This document shows positions 33,691-45,606 of a stretch of 63,630 nt of DNA, piece after piece. How positions within the stretch are numbered: position 1 is the stretch's first letter; each line of letters starts with the position of its first letter. The notes beneath the pieces are model-generated. The model had not been told where the DNA came from. It searched no databases and saw nothing but the letters and a program-made list of their open reading frames with translations. A program made the position numbers and the translations under genes. The DNA comes from Zygnema cylindricum. Lineage: Eukaryota > Streptophyta > Zygnematophyceae > Zygnematales > Zygnemataceae. The DNA is taken from assembly GCA_037447655.1 (NCBI GenBank), contig JBBHKE010002136.1:1-63630 (forward strand). The letters run 5' to 3'.

Positions 33691-36600
33691 CCTTGGAGCA
33701 ATTCAGGAAGCTCCACAGGAAGGATGGATCATCGACTCAAGTGCATCCATGCATATGTGTCGTGATAAGCAACTCTCAACAAAGCTAAGAAAGATCCCTA
33801 CTGTAGAGATAGAGTATGGGGATGGGAGAGTGGTTACTATTGATCTAGTGGGGTCAGTAGATTTGAAATCCTTAGTGGAGGGTAAGACTTTTATACTCGC
33901 ATTCTCAGATGTACTCTACATTCCTCAGCTGAGTAAAAATCTTGTCTCTACGTTTGTGTTAGATGACAAAGAGTTTGATACCTTCACTAGAAAGGGAGTC
34001 TTTACAGCTAAGTATGGGGATCAAGTTTACTTCACGACAGATATAGGTAGTCAGGGAATGTTTAGGCTTAACCTGAGTAATGAAAAGAATGATACTTACT
34101 ATGTTGGTGTTCCTAAGTTGGTGATTTGGTATTAACGATTGGGGCATGTGCATTTAGATACGTTGAGGGAAATGAAAAAGCTTGGGGTAGGAAAAGGCAT
34201 TCAGTTTAGGGATAATGAAATGATGGATGATTGTAGTGGCTGTCCTCAAGGTAAGGCTCACAAACTTCCCTTTCCCAAAGCCGCCACATATAGAGGTGAG
34301 AAAGTACTAGATCTAGCCCACACAGATATCTGGGGACCTGCAAAAGTACCTTCAGTTGGAGGAAAGAGGTTTATGTTGACAATTAGTGATGACTAGTCTA
34401 CATACTCTAGAGTCTACTTCCTAAAAACAATGTCTGAAATATCAACTTACTTCAAAGAATATAAATCTTGGAGTGAGAAGTTGCATGGAAACCCCATTAA
34501 GAGAATAAAGGAGTGATAATGGCGGGGAATATACCTCTAACCAGTTTGAGGAATACTTGAGAGATGAGGGAGTTCAACACCAAAAAACCGTACCATATAA
34601 CCCGGAACAAAATGGGGTAGCTGAGAGGTTGAACCGAACACTAGGAGGTAGTGCATGCAGTATGTTGGCCGACAAGAAAATAGGAAAGAGATTTTGGGCA
34701 GAGGCCATGAAATGTGCCAACTACATTAAGAATAGAGACCTTACCTCGGCTATAAAGGGAATGACACCTTATGAGAGATAGGTGGGAAGGAAACCAAATA
34801 TCTCTCACCTTAAAGTATTCGGTAGCCAAGTTTACAGTCTTGACACGGATAGGAAAAACTAGAAACTAGATGCTAAGGGAAAACCTAGATACTTTGTAGG
34901 ATATGATGAGGATGTCAACGGATATAGAGTCTATGACTTAGCAAAGAGAGATATCATTATGGTCAAACACCTAGTTGTCATGGATGAAGGGAAGGCATTT
35001 GACCCCTTTATATGTATTATAAAGATAAGAATCATATTTAAGTCTGAAGGTGAGGAGGACTGCGTCGTTCCTGAAAGGGATTTGAGTGAAACATGAATTG
35101 CAATTTCAGGGGAGATCTAACACACATGAGATCCATCGGAAACCTCACACATTCTTATGGACTTCAAGGAGACAGAAGAGGAGGAATCGGAATCGGCTTC
35201 TATGGATAGGGGAGCCGATGAGACAGTAAGGAGAAATCCAAGACTTCCCTCTATCCCAGCTTTGGAGTTTAAGCGGTGGAGAAAGAGCACCAAACAGATT
35301 CAGGAAAAACAGGCCGCTCACAAGGTAACTAAGTTATCTCACCCAAATAAGCCTCGGTCATACTCAGAGCGAGTGAACTGTCAGGAGAAAGACAGATAGA
35401 TTAGAGCAATAAATGATGAGATGGCCTCTATCATGGAAGCAAATATTTGGGAACTAGCGAACTGTCCTCCAGACAAAAAACCGATTGGGTGTAAATGGGT
35501 GTTTAAACTAAAACTGAACCCACATAATTCCATTGAGAGATATAAGGCTCGATTGGTAGCAAAGAGGTTTACCCAAAAAGAGGGGATTGACCATGAGGAG
35601 AATTTTGCTCCAGTTGTTCGATTCCCATCAGTAAGGATTCTCTTCAGTCAGGCAGCATCAGAAGACATGGAAATACACCAGATGGACATTAAGACTGCTT
35701 TTCTTAATGGTGAGTTAGAGGAAAGAATTTTCATAAGGCAACCCTGATGGGTTTGTGGAGGAAGGAGAAGTGAGCAAAGTCTGCAGGCTCATAAAGTCCT
35801 TGTATGGACTAAAACAGGCTCCTTGACAGCGGAATAAGATACTAGATGAGTTTCTCACCAGTCTATGATCTATCCGGATCACTTAAAACCATTCTATCTA
35901 TATGTTTGAGGATGAGAATGGTGTCATTGTTATTGTAATCTATGTGGATGATCTGCTTGTGCTCAGTAAGTCTTTGGAAAATATTAATAGGCTAAAGAAA
36001 GATCTTAGAAGCAGATTTGTTATAAAGGATTTAGGTGAGGCAAGATACATTTTGGGGATCCAAATGGAGAGAGATAAGGGAAAAAGGATTAGCAGACTTA
36101 CTCAGAAAGAAGCATTAGGAAATATGATTGAAAAATTCCAGATGGAAAGGGCTAACTGTTGTACCACTCCCAAGGACTTGTAAAAAGTAAGTGATGGGAG
36201 TGTACAAGCACGAATGATGATCTTAGATGATCAGATGAGTTCAAAGGAGAGAGAGTTTATGAATTTTATCCCTTATAGACAGGTCGTAGGAAGTTTGATC
36301 TATTTTATGAACTGTACCAGGCCGGACATAGCGGCAATAGTTGGAGTACATAGTAGGAGTCTTAATGATCCTAGGAAGAGAGACTTGGAGGCAACCAAGA
36401 GAGTCATGAGATATCTGGTGGGAACTAGAGAGTTATTGTTGCATTTGGGAGGGGAGCACACTGACATCACTACTTAGAGTGATGCCAGTTATAGGGATGC
36501 ACCTATGAGAAGAGGCACTTCTAGGTATGTGTTGTATGTGTGGGAAGGTGCTTGTTGTTGGAGCAGTAAGCAACAAAAGGTGGTTGCTCACTCTACTATG

Positions 36601-36942
36601 GAGGCTGAGTACATGGCCTCTTTTTTTGCTGTGAAAGAGTTCAAGTGGGTCAAATCCTTGTTGCAACAACTAGGGTATTTGAAGGAGGGAGTGCATGTAG
36701 TGTTTTGTGATAATCAAGCTGCCATTGCAATTTCGGCTAATCTAAAACATCATTTTAAGGCTAAGCATATGGACATAAGATTGAGTTTTGTGAGAGAAAA
36801 AGTTGAGTATAAGATTGTGAATCTTGTATATAGATTTGATGAGGAAATGGTGGCTGATATGATGACAAAACCGGTACCTTCTCCCAAGTTAAAATATTGC
36901 AGAGAAAAGTGTGGACAAAAACTGAAGTTAAAGTTAGACTAG
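33691..36942 (+). pseudogene. Copia-H pol pseudogene
   Basis: Protease GWIIDSSASMHMC (Gly of the DSG type replaced by Ser) near 33722-33760. Integrase zinc domain (RLGHVHLDTLREMKKLGVGK ... CSGCPQGK) around 34138-34255, core with AHTDIWGPAKVPSVGG and GVAERLNRTLGG; the second Asp (SDNGG) lies beyond a frameshift near 34515. RT covers 35421-36180, with IVIYVDDLLVLSKS, and RNase H 36214-36942, with VVFCDNQAAIAISA. Stops sit at 34394, 34780, 35396 and 36475, each TAG where relatives have TGG. Not functional. Confidence 0.9.
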
Positions 36943-36954
36943 AAAATAAAATGA

Positions 36955-37948
36955 GAGTTAAAATTATTAGATTTATAAGGTATTTTCTAGGTCTAAATAT
37001 ATTAGTATAAATAGGAAAAGAAAAGAGCGGACAGTCTGCCTCCACCTCCTCTCTCTAACCACCATACTTGTTGTAATCAGAGAGGGTGGTTGAGCCATGG
37101 CTGCCTTAGTTCAGCAAACAGGACTAAGATTGACTCATGTCACCCTGAACAAAAAGTTGAGTCCGACAAGACTCGAACCTCCGACTTGTTGAGTACGGCG
37201 TAGGCGTTAGCTCTATCCAGTCAGTCATAGAAGTTTGTTAGATTCCATCGGGTGTGATATATATTTAAACATATACATGATCATGAAACCGATTAACTGT
37301 AATATGAACAAAAGAACATAGAACTAGTCAAAGTTTTAGTGCGGACATCATTTCGCAAGAAACAAATGAATCAGACATTTTTGACTGCCGACATTTAATG
37401 TCGGATTTAATCCGAAGTCGTCTATCACTGTCGAGATCGCGGAATGGTGACTTTTGGCGTTTATGGACATGGCATGACCTGGCGCCATGTGGAGGAATAA
37501 CATTTGGTCGTAGGAATTCCGAGGAGCATACTGACGAGTAGAATGGTGACACGCGTCCACTCAGTGGCCTTGTCATACACAGGTCGTACAGAAAAATCAT
37601 CGGTCGTAGAACCTTTCTGTACTTTACAATTGTGTGATTAGTTCGTACTTCAGTAGATAGGGGTTGTGAGAGGGGTTTAGGACTTACGAAATTTGGTAGA
37701 CAGTCACCTCTCTCTTTGAGAATTTGTATAAATTGGAATTTTTCACCTCCTCATAACTTATTGATTGGTTGGCCGTTTTTAGTGATTCTTTTTGCTACAG
37801 ACTCAAGGGAGTCCAGACTGTACAAGGGTGCAGTTAGATTGTCAGTTTGTCTTCTTAGGCAGCACTGGTTAAGGCTTGAAGTGGGTTACCTAAAAACTTT
37901 CTAGAGGCTTCCTCAATTTTATAGTCCAATATAGGACACAAAATTGCA
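36955..37948 (+). repeat. Copia-H 3' LTR
   Basis: 994 bp. By alignment with Copia-E it starts AGTTAAAATTATTAG after AAAATAAAATGAG; the TG is mutated. On the complement of 37158-37226 it carries a tRNA-like stretch with GGATAGAGC and the B-box-like GGTTCGAGTCT. Confidence 0.82.
37169..37212 (-). other. tRNA-like relic in the Copia-H LTR (A- and B-box-like)
   Basis: On the minus strand, GGATAGAGCTAACGCC (D-arm-like) is followed 27 bases later by GGTTCGAGTCT (T-arm/B box-like). No proper acceptor or anticodon stem can be folded, so it is not a tRNA gene. Related LTRs have a weaker equivalent at the same place. Confidence 0.4.
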
Positions 37949-38826
37949 AGACACGTGTCGCCAAGAGAACCTATGCAGGTTTTACAGAGTGGCGTTGACA
38001 GTCAACCACACGCGTTGCGCAATTGTTGATTAGATTCACAAGATCGGACGAACAGAATCCGAGCCAGGTATTCCGAAAATATATGGTACGGTTCGATGGT
38101 AACATCGTCGATTGAATTTGTTCAAACGGAGGCGATTCACTTGGGACCACAAGCGTGATTCACGAGGGACAACAAGCGTGATTCACGTGGGACCACAAGT
38201 GACGAAGCACTTAAATGCTTCATACTACACGACCACAGTCGGTTAGACTTTAGCGACTACCGCAGACTATGCATCTGGAACGTTTTGTGTGCGGTTCAAT
38301 ATCTGAAAATATCTGAATAAACATTCTTTTGTAGTTTAGTGTTATAAAAAATAGTGTTCCATTAATTAGGTTTTTGGAAAATAGTAATTAGGGTTTTTGA
38401 GGTACTACGGTACAGTAACGTACTGGTAGGATACTTTGTCGTTAATCAAGGTAATAACCGCAGTAACAATTACCCAAATTCGTGTAGACCGGTAGATACA
38501 CACTGTGAGTATATAACTTAGGACTTAGCCAATTTTGTAGTATCCAGTTTTAAGAAATATGATTTTTTAAGGGCAGTTTTTGGGAAGCTTCCAAACATCA
38601 TATCTTATAGTTTACAGAGTCAAATGGGATGCAATTTTGGGAATTGTCAGTTTACTTTGTTGTGTATCAATGTGAGAAATTTGAGGCATATTGGCTTTTT
38701 GAGTCATGTTTTGTGTAAGCTGAAAGTTGGCTGTAGAGTAGGTGCTTGATAGCTTCTGGTGTTTTCTATGTCTACTTCCACTACTACTGCTGGTCCTCTT
38801 GTTGCAGCGATGGTTGTAGAACAACA
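37949..38826 (+). repeat. Copia-F 5' LTR (left end missing)
   Basis: Matches 44632-45479 from AAGACACGTGTCG to ...GTAGAACAACA. Followed without spacer by the PBS GGTTATGGGCC at 38827-38837. The gag ATG (38768) lies inside this LTR. Confidence 0.88.
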
Positions 38827-39590
38827 GGTTATGGGCCTTTCGTCAAGAATTCCTATCTTCAATGGCCAAAATTATGCCTATTGGGCGGCGATGGTTGAAT
38901 CTCTGTTTAAAACTGCTAACTTATTAGGGGTCTTAAATGGCTCCCTTGATGAAACAGATCCAAGTTGGGCGAAAAAGAATTCAATGGCAAGGAACAATCT
39001 AATTCTTTGTATTTCAAAAATCCTAGTCATGTCACGCCTAAAAATTAAGAAGGCAAAGGAGATTTGGACATCACTGAAATCCATTTTTGAGAAAGCGAAT
39101 GTCCAAAAGGAGCTCTTGGTGGCTAGAAAAATTTGGGGGTACAAATACTCGAAAGGAACTATGGTCGAGTTTTGTGACAACTTTCGTGCACTTATTGATA
39201 CACACTCTTTTGCTAAGGGGTCATTTCTTGAGTTTCAGCAGGCAGCTTTGCTTATTAGAGGACTTCCTAGTAGCATGAAAGGTGTGTGTGCTCAGTTAAA
39301 AAGTCATGATAAAGCTAGTTGGTTGTTTCAATTAGCATATAATCTTATATGGGAGGAAGAGACTTATACTAAAATCATTGAAGGAGAAAGAAAGGTTGAA
39401 GCTTTTCCAACAGACTTTGACAAAAGAGCTCAGTTTCATCAGAATCAGAATCAATTTAACCAAAATTAAAATGAGTTTAATCAGTTTAATCAGAGGCCAA
39501 ATAGACAATCATCTACTGTTTTTTTCTATTGTTCTGGGAAGGGTCATGGATACAGGTATTTTCCTAAGCTGAAAAAGGCTAATGAGACAA
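38768..39590 (+). pseudogene. Copia-F gag pseudogene
   Basis: Begins at the ATG inside the LTR (STSTTTAGPLVAAMVVEQQV), crosses the PBS, and continues SSRIPIFNGQNYAYWAAMVE, closely matching Copia-B Gag, through AAKGSFLEFQQAALLIRGLP-like sequence to the Q/N-rich linker. It stops at TAA 39467. After this the zinc knuckle region reads FFYCSGKGHGYRYFPK, with two zinc Cys lost. The 5-residue insert/deletion pattern in the linker differs from Copia-B. Confidence 0.88.
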
Positions 39591-40613
39591 GTTTATACAG
39601 GCCGGGTTGGCAACAAAGCCAATATCACAGAGGTTTTTCTGGAAATCCTCCTCGTGGAAATGCTCTCTTTTCAGCTTCTGCAACTGATGCAGATGAGTCT
39701 TGTAGCTTCAATGAGCAACAAGAAAAGGAGTTATTTGCTATGGCGGCAGCAATGGAGGGTCCCAAGGATGCAGGATGGATCATGGACACGGAAGCATTGG
39801 CCCACATGTGCTGGAACAAGACTGCTTTTACAAATCTCTAGCAAATGCCTCCAAAGAGTATATACTATGTTTGTGGGATGAGTGTTCAAACCTCTGCTCA
39901 GGGTGATGTATCTTTAATGGTAGATATGGGGGAAAAGTTGGTAGAGAGAACTTTTCACAATGTTTTGTATGTTCCAGACTTTAAAAAGAATCGTTTCTCT
40001 ACATCAGTAGTGGAAAGCAAAGGCTTTGAAGTCATTTTGAAAAGAGGTAGACAGGTTGTTAACAAGAAAGGAAAAGTAGCAGTAACAAAAACTAGAGATG
40101 CTATCAAAATGTACCGAATGGACATGGCTGAATATAAGGAAAATGATGTTCTCTACTCCAGTGTCGAATGTGATAAAAAGTTGTGGCCTGAGAGATTAGG
40201 ACACATGAATTATGATAGTCTAACGAAAATGGTGAATTCGCAAAAAGTTGATCAAGTTTCTCTCACCTCTCATCCTATAAAATCATATGATGGTTGTTCA
40301 CTTGACAAGATCCGCAGATTTCCATTTCCACAGGAATCCGACCACAGATCGGAAAAAATTCTGGAGCTAATACATTCTGATGTTCTCGTCCTTCACAAGT
40401 GGCTACGGCTGTAGACGTCCACTATATGGTCACATTTACAGATGATTACTCGAGGTAAACCAAAGTTTACTTCATGCAACATAAAAGTGAAGTGTTTACT
40501 CACTTCAAACACAACAAAGCGTGGGGGGGGAAGCTTCATGGAATTCCAATATTGGCGTTGAGATTGGACAACGAGGAGAATACACATCAAAAGAATTCGA
40601 AGAATTTCTCCTT

Positions 40614-40768
40614 CAGGGGGAGGTGGAGGGGGAGGGGGAGGGGGAGGGGGAGGGGGAGGGGGAGGGGGAGGGAGAGGGGGAGGGGGAGGGGGAGGGGGAG
40701 GGCAAAGGCGAAGGCGAGGGCGAAGGCGAGGGCGAGGGGGAGGGGGAGGGGGGGGAGGGGGAGGGAGT
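40614..40768 (+). repeat. (GGGGGA)n microsatellite inside Copia-F integrase
   Basis: About 155 bp of G-rich hexamers with GGCGA(A/G) variants. Flanking codons align with Copia-B integrase on either side (EFEEFLL and RLNRTVTES), so this is an expansion at a Glu-Gly position. The RGRGRG and EGEGEG frames are artefacts. Confidence 0.92.
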
Positions 40769-41291
40769 CACAATCTTACTCTTCCATATACACTAGAACA
40801 GATTGGTGTTTCCTAGAGATTAAATAGGACAGTGACAGAGAGTGCTCGGTCCATGCTTGCAGATAAAGGGCTAGATTTGAAATTCTGGGCTGAAGCACTT
40901 AACTGTGTTGTTCATATTAAAAATAGAATTCCTTCTAGATCTGTTAGCGCTAAACCTTATGAGCTTTGGAAAGGAGAAAAACCTGATGTTAGTCACTTTA
41001 AGATCTTTGGCAGCAAGTGTTTTATCTTAGATACTTCACAGGATAGATAGAAAATGGAGGCTAAAGGCCTACCTTGGATTTTCATGGGGTATGATGATAA
41101 TGCGAAAGCATATAAAGTTTTTGTATTTGAGAAACAAAAAGTGATATCTCTAAGAATATCTAGATTAAGGATGAACAAGATTCGGTTTACCTTTTTAAAG
41201 TGCCAGATCAACCGGCAAAAGAAAAGGAAGAATATGTCATTTTTCACGATACACAGCGAGTCTACTTTTCACCGGCAAGTGGGACACCTAT

Positions 41292-42661
41292 TGTTGTTCT
41301 TTCGTCTAAAATAGACCGCAGAAGCCACCCAAACTATCATGCTAGAAGCTAAGCAAAGCTAGGTCAATGAACAATCATTTGGAATGCATCCTCCATATGC
41401 GTACACAGACGCAACAAACAACATTTAGGGTTTCATGGAATAATCAACATAAATAAACCCTATGACAACATCTAAGGTTTGATGGAATAATCGACATAAA
41501 CAAACCCTAGGACAAATGCATAAACAATGCATATCAAACATATATAAAATAACATAAATAAATAATAACAAACAAATGCATCACACATAAACAATAGTAT
41601 AATCAAATAATCATTATATCATTCAAAGTGCATGACCAAATCGACAACCCTAAAATACTACATCTTTTGTCCCCACTTTACTAACCAGCATTGATGATTA
41701 ATTCCTAACAAAGCTCATTCCTATATATACACTTGTCAGCTGTCAACTAATCACTAAGTGTCAAAATAACCAACGTAAATTACGTAACTGTCACTAAATC
41801 AAACTAATCGTAAGCGTACACCTGAGAGTCAAGCAATCGTAAGCGTACACTTGTCTACAAGTACGATATTTTTCACACACAAATTAAACTGTCGAAACCC
41901 TAATTAACCACTTTAATATTTACGTCATAATCAACACTAATTTAATAATACAAATAAGACAAAGCATTGTTGTTCCAAATATTTTCAAGTACACACAATC
42001 TCACAAAATCGTATACTGAGTCATGCTGAGTCACTTAACGAAACTCGAATTTCGTAAAACAATCCGGGACGTCCAAAATAAACATCGTGTGATTGACGCG
42101 ATTTCGCGTCACCACTACTTGAAAAAATAACGGCGGCCTATATCCACCGTACGTCACTCTTATTTGGCACCCTCGATGTCGAGCCACGTGCCACTTCCAT
42201 CCACTTGACGAAATGTTATTTTACCATCCAAATCTGTACCGTATCGCAACCACGTACTTCGTCATAAATGCCGCCTGCCGAAATAAAGGTACACCTGTCC
42301 AAAATAGATTATACGTACCAGCGGCGTCCTTTTTCATAAATGTCGCCTGTCGCACATTATGTTCCGTACGATCGACGCACACTTTCAACATTTCGTATAT
42401 GAAACGTCGATTATCTCACGTCGGATCGCTTCGCGATCTGCCGTCCATTTCCCCTTTCGCAAACCGTACTTTTGCCCATATTTCTTCACTTCACTTTAAA
42501 TCCAATACCATACGTTCCAATATAATTCAAACATTTTCTCCCCCACAAATAAAAATAATCGAACCTCCATATTAGATTTTGTGAGTACTTACGCATTAAA
42601 AATCGCGTCGAGTACGCACGAAACGTCGCATACGCACGAAACTAACTTTTCCAAAACAACA
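41292..42661 (-). repeat. Solo LTR of a Copia-G-like element
   Basis: 1370 bp, TGTTGTTC...AAAACAACA, flanked by exact TSD CCTAT (41287-41291, 42662-42666). Shares long stretches with the Copia-G LTRs (e.g. ACGGCGGCCTAT near 42130 and TCTTATTTGGCACCCTCGAT) but is about 300 bp longer. No internal region. The 120-codon frame at 42213 has no support. Confidence 0.93.
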
Positions 42662-44487
42662 CCTATTCCTTTAGTTCCTCTGGTACCAAAAGCTACACCT
42701 CAGGCGGAAGGAACTGCTACACACTCTATACCAGCTCAAGTTATTGTTCAAACAAAAGAGAAAAATTAGAGGTTGCCGACGATTTTAGCCTCAAAATTTC
42801 CGGGGGGAAAGAGATCTAGCAGCCGTTTGCAAGCAAGCTCTCACTTTGCTTTTTCTGCAGCTATAAAGGAGCCTCTAACGATCCAGGAGGCCTTCTCATC
42901 ACCTGAGAGAAATCAGTGGATCGAGACGGCAAACGATGAAATGAAGTCTATTATGGAGGCACAGACATAGGAGCGGGTGGATCTTCCTCCAGGCAGAAAA
43001 GACATCAGCAGCAAATGGGAATTCAAGGTGAAGTTGAACCCGCACAACACCATTGAAAGGTATAAGGCCAGACTATTGGCCAAAGGCTACAATCAAAAAG
43101 AAGGTATTAACTTTGAAGAAACCTTCTCTCCAGTTGTCAAATTTCCCACTCTCATAATTTTGCTAAGTTCAGCGGCTATAGGGAATATCGAAATACATCA
43201 AATGGATGTTAAAACGACATTTTTGCATGGAGAGTTAGAACAAACCATTTATATGAAACAACCCGAAATGTATGTTGAAAAGGGAAAGAAATAATTAGTG
43301 TGTAAATAGATGAAATGTTTCTATGGGCTAAAACAAGCCCCATCGTCAATGGAATTTGAAGTTAGATGAGTTTTTGACTGGGCTAGGTTTTCAGAGAATT
43401 AACTCATATCATTCTGTATATGTCTTACAATGGGAGGATGGGATACTATACATTGTTGTATATGTGGATGACTTATTATTAATAAGCAAGTCAATGGATC
43501 AAATAAACCGCATTAACGCGACTTTAAGGTCTAGGTTCGAGATGAAGGACCTTGGAGAGGCCAATTATATCTTAGGAATACAGGTAGAAAGAGACAAAAG
43601 CAAAAGACTGATTATGTTGACTCACAAAGAAGCAATAGGTAACATGCTGGAAAATTTTGAAATAAAAGATGTTAACGGATCTGTAACTCCCATGGAATTC
43701 AGGCAAAAATTGGAAGGAATTTATTTAGACTCAGACATAATGGTTTGTGAGAGTCTAGAGATAGGGGAGGAAGAGTTTATGGCTTCAAAGCCATATAGAC
43801 AGGTAGTCGGAAGCCTTAAATATTTTATGAATTGTACGAGACCTAAAATTGCACCAGTTGTGGGAGTCTTAAGTAGAAGTTTGCAAAATCCTTAAAAGAC
43901 ATACTGGGAAGCATCAAAAAGGGTGCAGAGATAAAAAGGGTGCAGAGATATCTTGCATGTACTCGAAATCTTAAGCTTGTACTCGGAGGAGGAGAGGTGA
44001 AAATACAGACGTGGAGCGATGGTAGCTATGAAGACATGCCAAGCCAGAAATCTACACCAGCTTTGTTTCGAAGATTAGAGATGGAACTTGCTGTTGGAGT
44101 AGTGAATTACAGAAGGTTACAGCTCAATCCACAATGGAGTCAGAATATATTGCAGCAACTTCCACCCTCAAAGAGCTCTTATGGGTCAAGTCCATTTTAC
44201 AAGAACTTGGGTATATGCAAACTTGTCCTCAAGCTATCTGGTGTGACAACCACGCAGCCATTGCAATTGCCTCTAACCCCAGCAATCACTTTAAAAGCAA
44301 ACACATGGATGATAGACTTCACTTTGTTAGAGAAAAAAATACTTGCAAAAGTCGTTAAATTGTGTTATTTACCGGACGAGAAGATGGTGGCTGGCATGTT
44401 AACAAAAGCCATTCCTTCTCCTAAGTTATAGTTTTGCAGAGATGCTATTGGACTAAGTGAGGAACTGAGTCTAAATATTTAGGGGAG

Positions 44488-45479
44488 TGATGTAATTTAT
44501 AAATCCTTATTTTAGTAGATAGGGCTAAAATAACTTAAAATATTTTCTAATTAGTTTGTTGTAATACTTACCTTAATTAGTGTTACAGTAGCAAAAGTAC
44601 AATAGAGTATATTGTACTTTTACAAAGACACGTGTCGGCAAGAGAACGTATGTAGGTTTTACGAAGTGGGGGCGACAATCAGCCACACGCGTCACATAGT
44701 TGACGATTAGATTCACGGGATCGGACGAACGGAATCTGAACCGGGTATTCCGCAAATATATAGTACGGTTCCACGGTACCATCGTCGATTGAATTTGTTC
44801 CAACAAACAGGATTCACCTGGGACCACAAGCGTGATTCACAAGGGACCACAAGTGACGAAGCACTTAGGTGCTTCATACTACACGACCAAAGTCTGTTGG
44901 ACTTTAGCGACTATCATTGACTATGCATTTGGAACGTTTTCTGTACGGTTTGATATCTGAAAATATCTAAATAAATATTGTTTTGTAATTTAGTGTAATA
45001 ATATATAGTGTTCCAATAATTAAGTTTTTGAAAAATAGTAATTAGGGTTTTTGAAGTACTACGGTACAATAACGTACAGGTAGGATACTTTGTCGTTAGT
45101 CAGGGTAATAACCGCAATAACAGTTACCCAAATTAGTGTAGACTAGTAGATACACACTGTGAGTATATAACTTAGGACTTAGCCAATTTTGTAGTATCCA
45201 GTTTTAGGAATATGATTTTCTAATGGCAGTTTTTGGGAAACTTCTAGACATCATATCTTATGTTTTACTGAGTCATTTGGGCTGAAATTTTGGTAATTGT
45301 CAGTTTACTCAGTTATGTATCATTGTGAAAAATTTGAGGCATATTAGCCTTCTGAGTCATATTTTGTGTAAGTTGAAAGTTGGTTCTTGAGTAGGTGTTT
45401 GATACTTTCTGCTGTTTTCCATGTCTACTTCCACTAATATTGCTGGTCCTCTTGCTGCAGCGGTGGTTGTAGAACAACA
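44488..45479 (+). repeat. Copia-F 3' LTR
   Basis: 992 bp, TGATGTAATTT...GTAGAACAACA, preceded by the polypurine tract TATTTAGGGGAG and followed by ATCCA. Confidence 0.92.
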
Positions 45480-45606
45480 ATCCATTATCTTCCTCAACTT
45501 GAAGTAGCCCTCCAGAATAGTCCTACAATAGTAATATTTAGATCCATCAAACATTGGTAAGATTTATTCATCCAAAATGGGTAGCCATGGGCGTGGGCCC
45601 AAAACC
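45480..45606 (-). pseudogene. Copia-G PBS and gag start
   Basis: In element orientation GGTTTTGGGCCCACG (complement of 45592-45606) follows the LTR end, a variant of the tRNA-iMet anticodon-type PBS. The gag start follows: PMFDGSKYYYCRTILEGYFK and LRKIMD, homologous to IPIFSGEKYAYWADMVETHF of Copia-B. Copia-F cuts the frame at 45480. Later parts of the 65-codon frame at 45357 are Copia-F LTR read backwards. Confidence 0.78.

Larger units (their letters stand above)
32071..37948 (+). mobile_element. Copia-H: degenerate copia element with truncated 5' LTR
   Basis: Gag-pol of the A/E type with a 3' LTR of 994 bp and a 5' LTR lacking about 455 bp at its start. It sits at the truncated left end of Copia-F's 5' LTR. 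The right end ...AAATTGCA joins Copia-F sequence AGACACGTG at 37949. The left TSD is gone with the deletion. Confidence 0.85.
39730..44431 (+). pseudogene. Copia-F pol pseudogene (interrupted by a solo LTR)
   Basis: Protease WIMDTEALAHMC: the Gly of DTGA is Glu. Integrase zinc domain LWPERLGHMNYDSLTKMV ... YDGCSLDK (40185-40310). The core is damaged by stops at 40412 and 40456 and by the G-rich microsatellite at 40614-40768; RLNRTVTESARSMLAD follows it. The solo LTR 41292-42661 separates integrase from RT. RT resumes with FPGGKRSSSRLQASSHFAFS and KLNPHNTIERYKARLLAKGY, and keeps YVDDLLLISKS near 43460. RNase H spans 43930-44430, frameshifted near 44090 (CNNHAAIAIAS-like block in the 44134 frame). 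Not functional. Confidence 0.88.
37949..45479 (+). mobile_element. Copia-F: B-like copia element, degenerate
   Basis: Inserted in Copia-G gag. The 3' LTR (44488-45479) is complete and followed by ATCCA; the 5' LTR lacks about its first 145 bp. Gag and pol are clearly B-like. Interrupted by a solo G-like LTR (41292-42661) and by a G-rich microsatellite in integrase. Confidence 0.88.

Noticed and set aside
37169-37212. A functional tRNA gene on the minus strand
   Set aside because: A- and B-box-like sequences are present but no acceptor stem or anticodon arm can be formed; kept only as a relic.
40474-40827. [12 protein letters not shown] frame that looks like an RGG-box protein
   Set aside because: A G-rich microsatellite inside a Copia-F integrase pseudogene; flanking codons match integrase.
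42213-42575. 120-codon frame within the solo G-like LTR
   Set aside because: Lies wholly in an LTR, is not shared as an open frame with the Copia-G LTRs, and has no family features.
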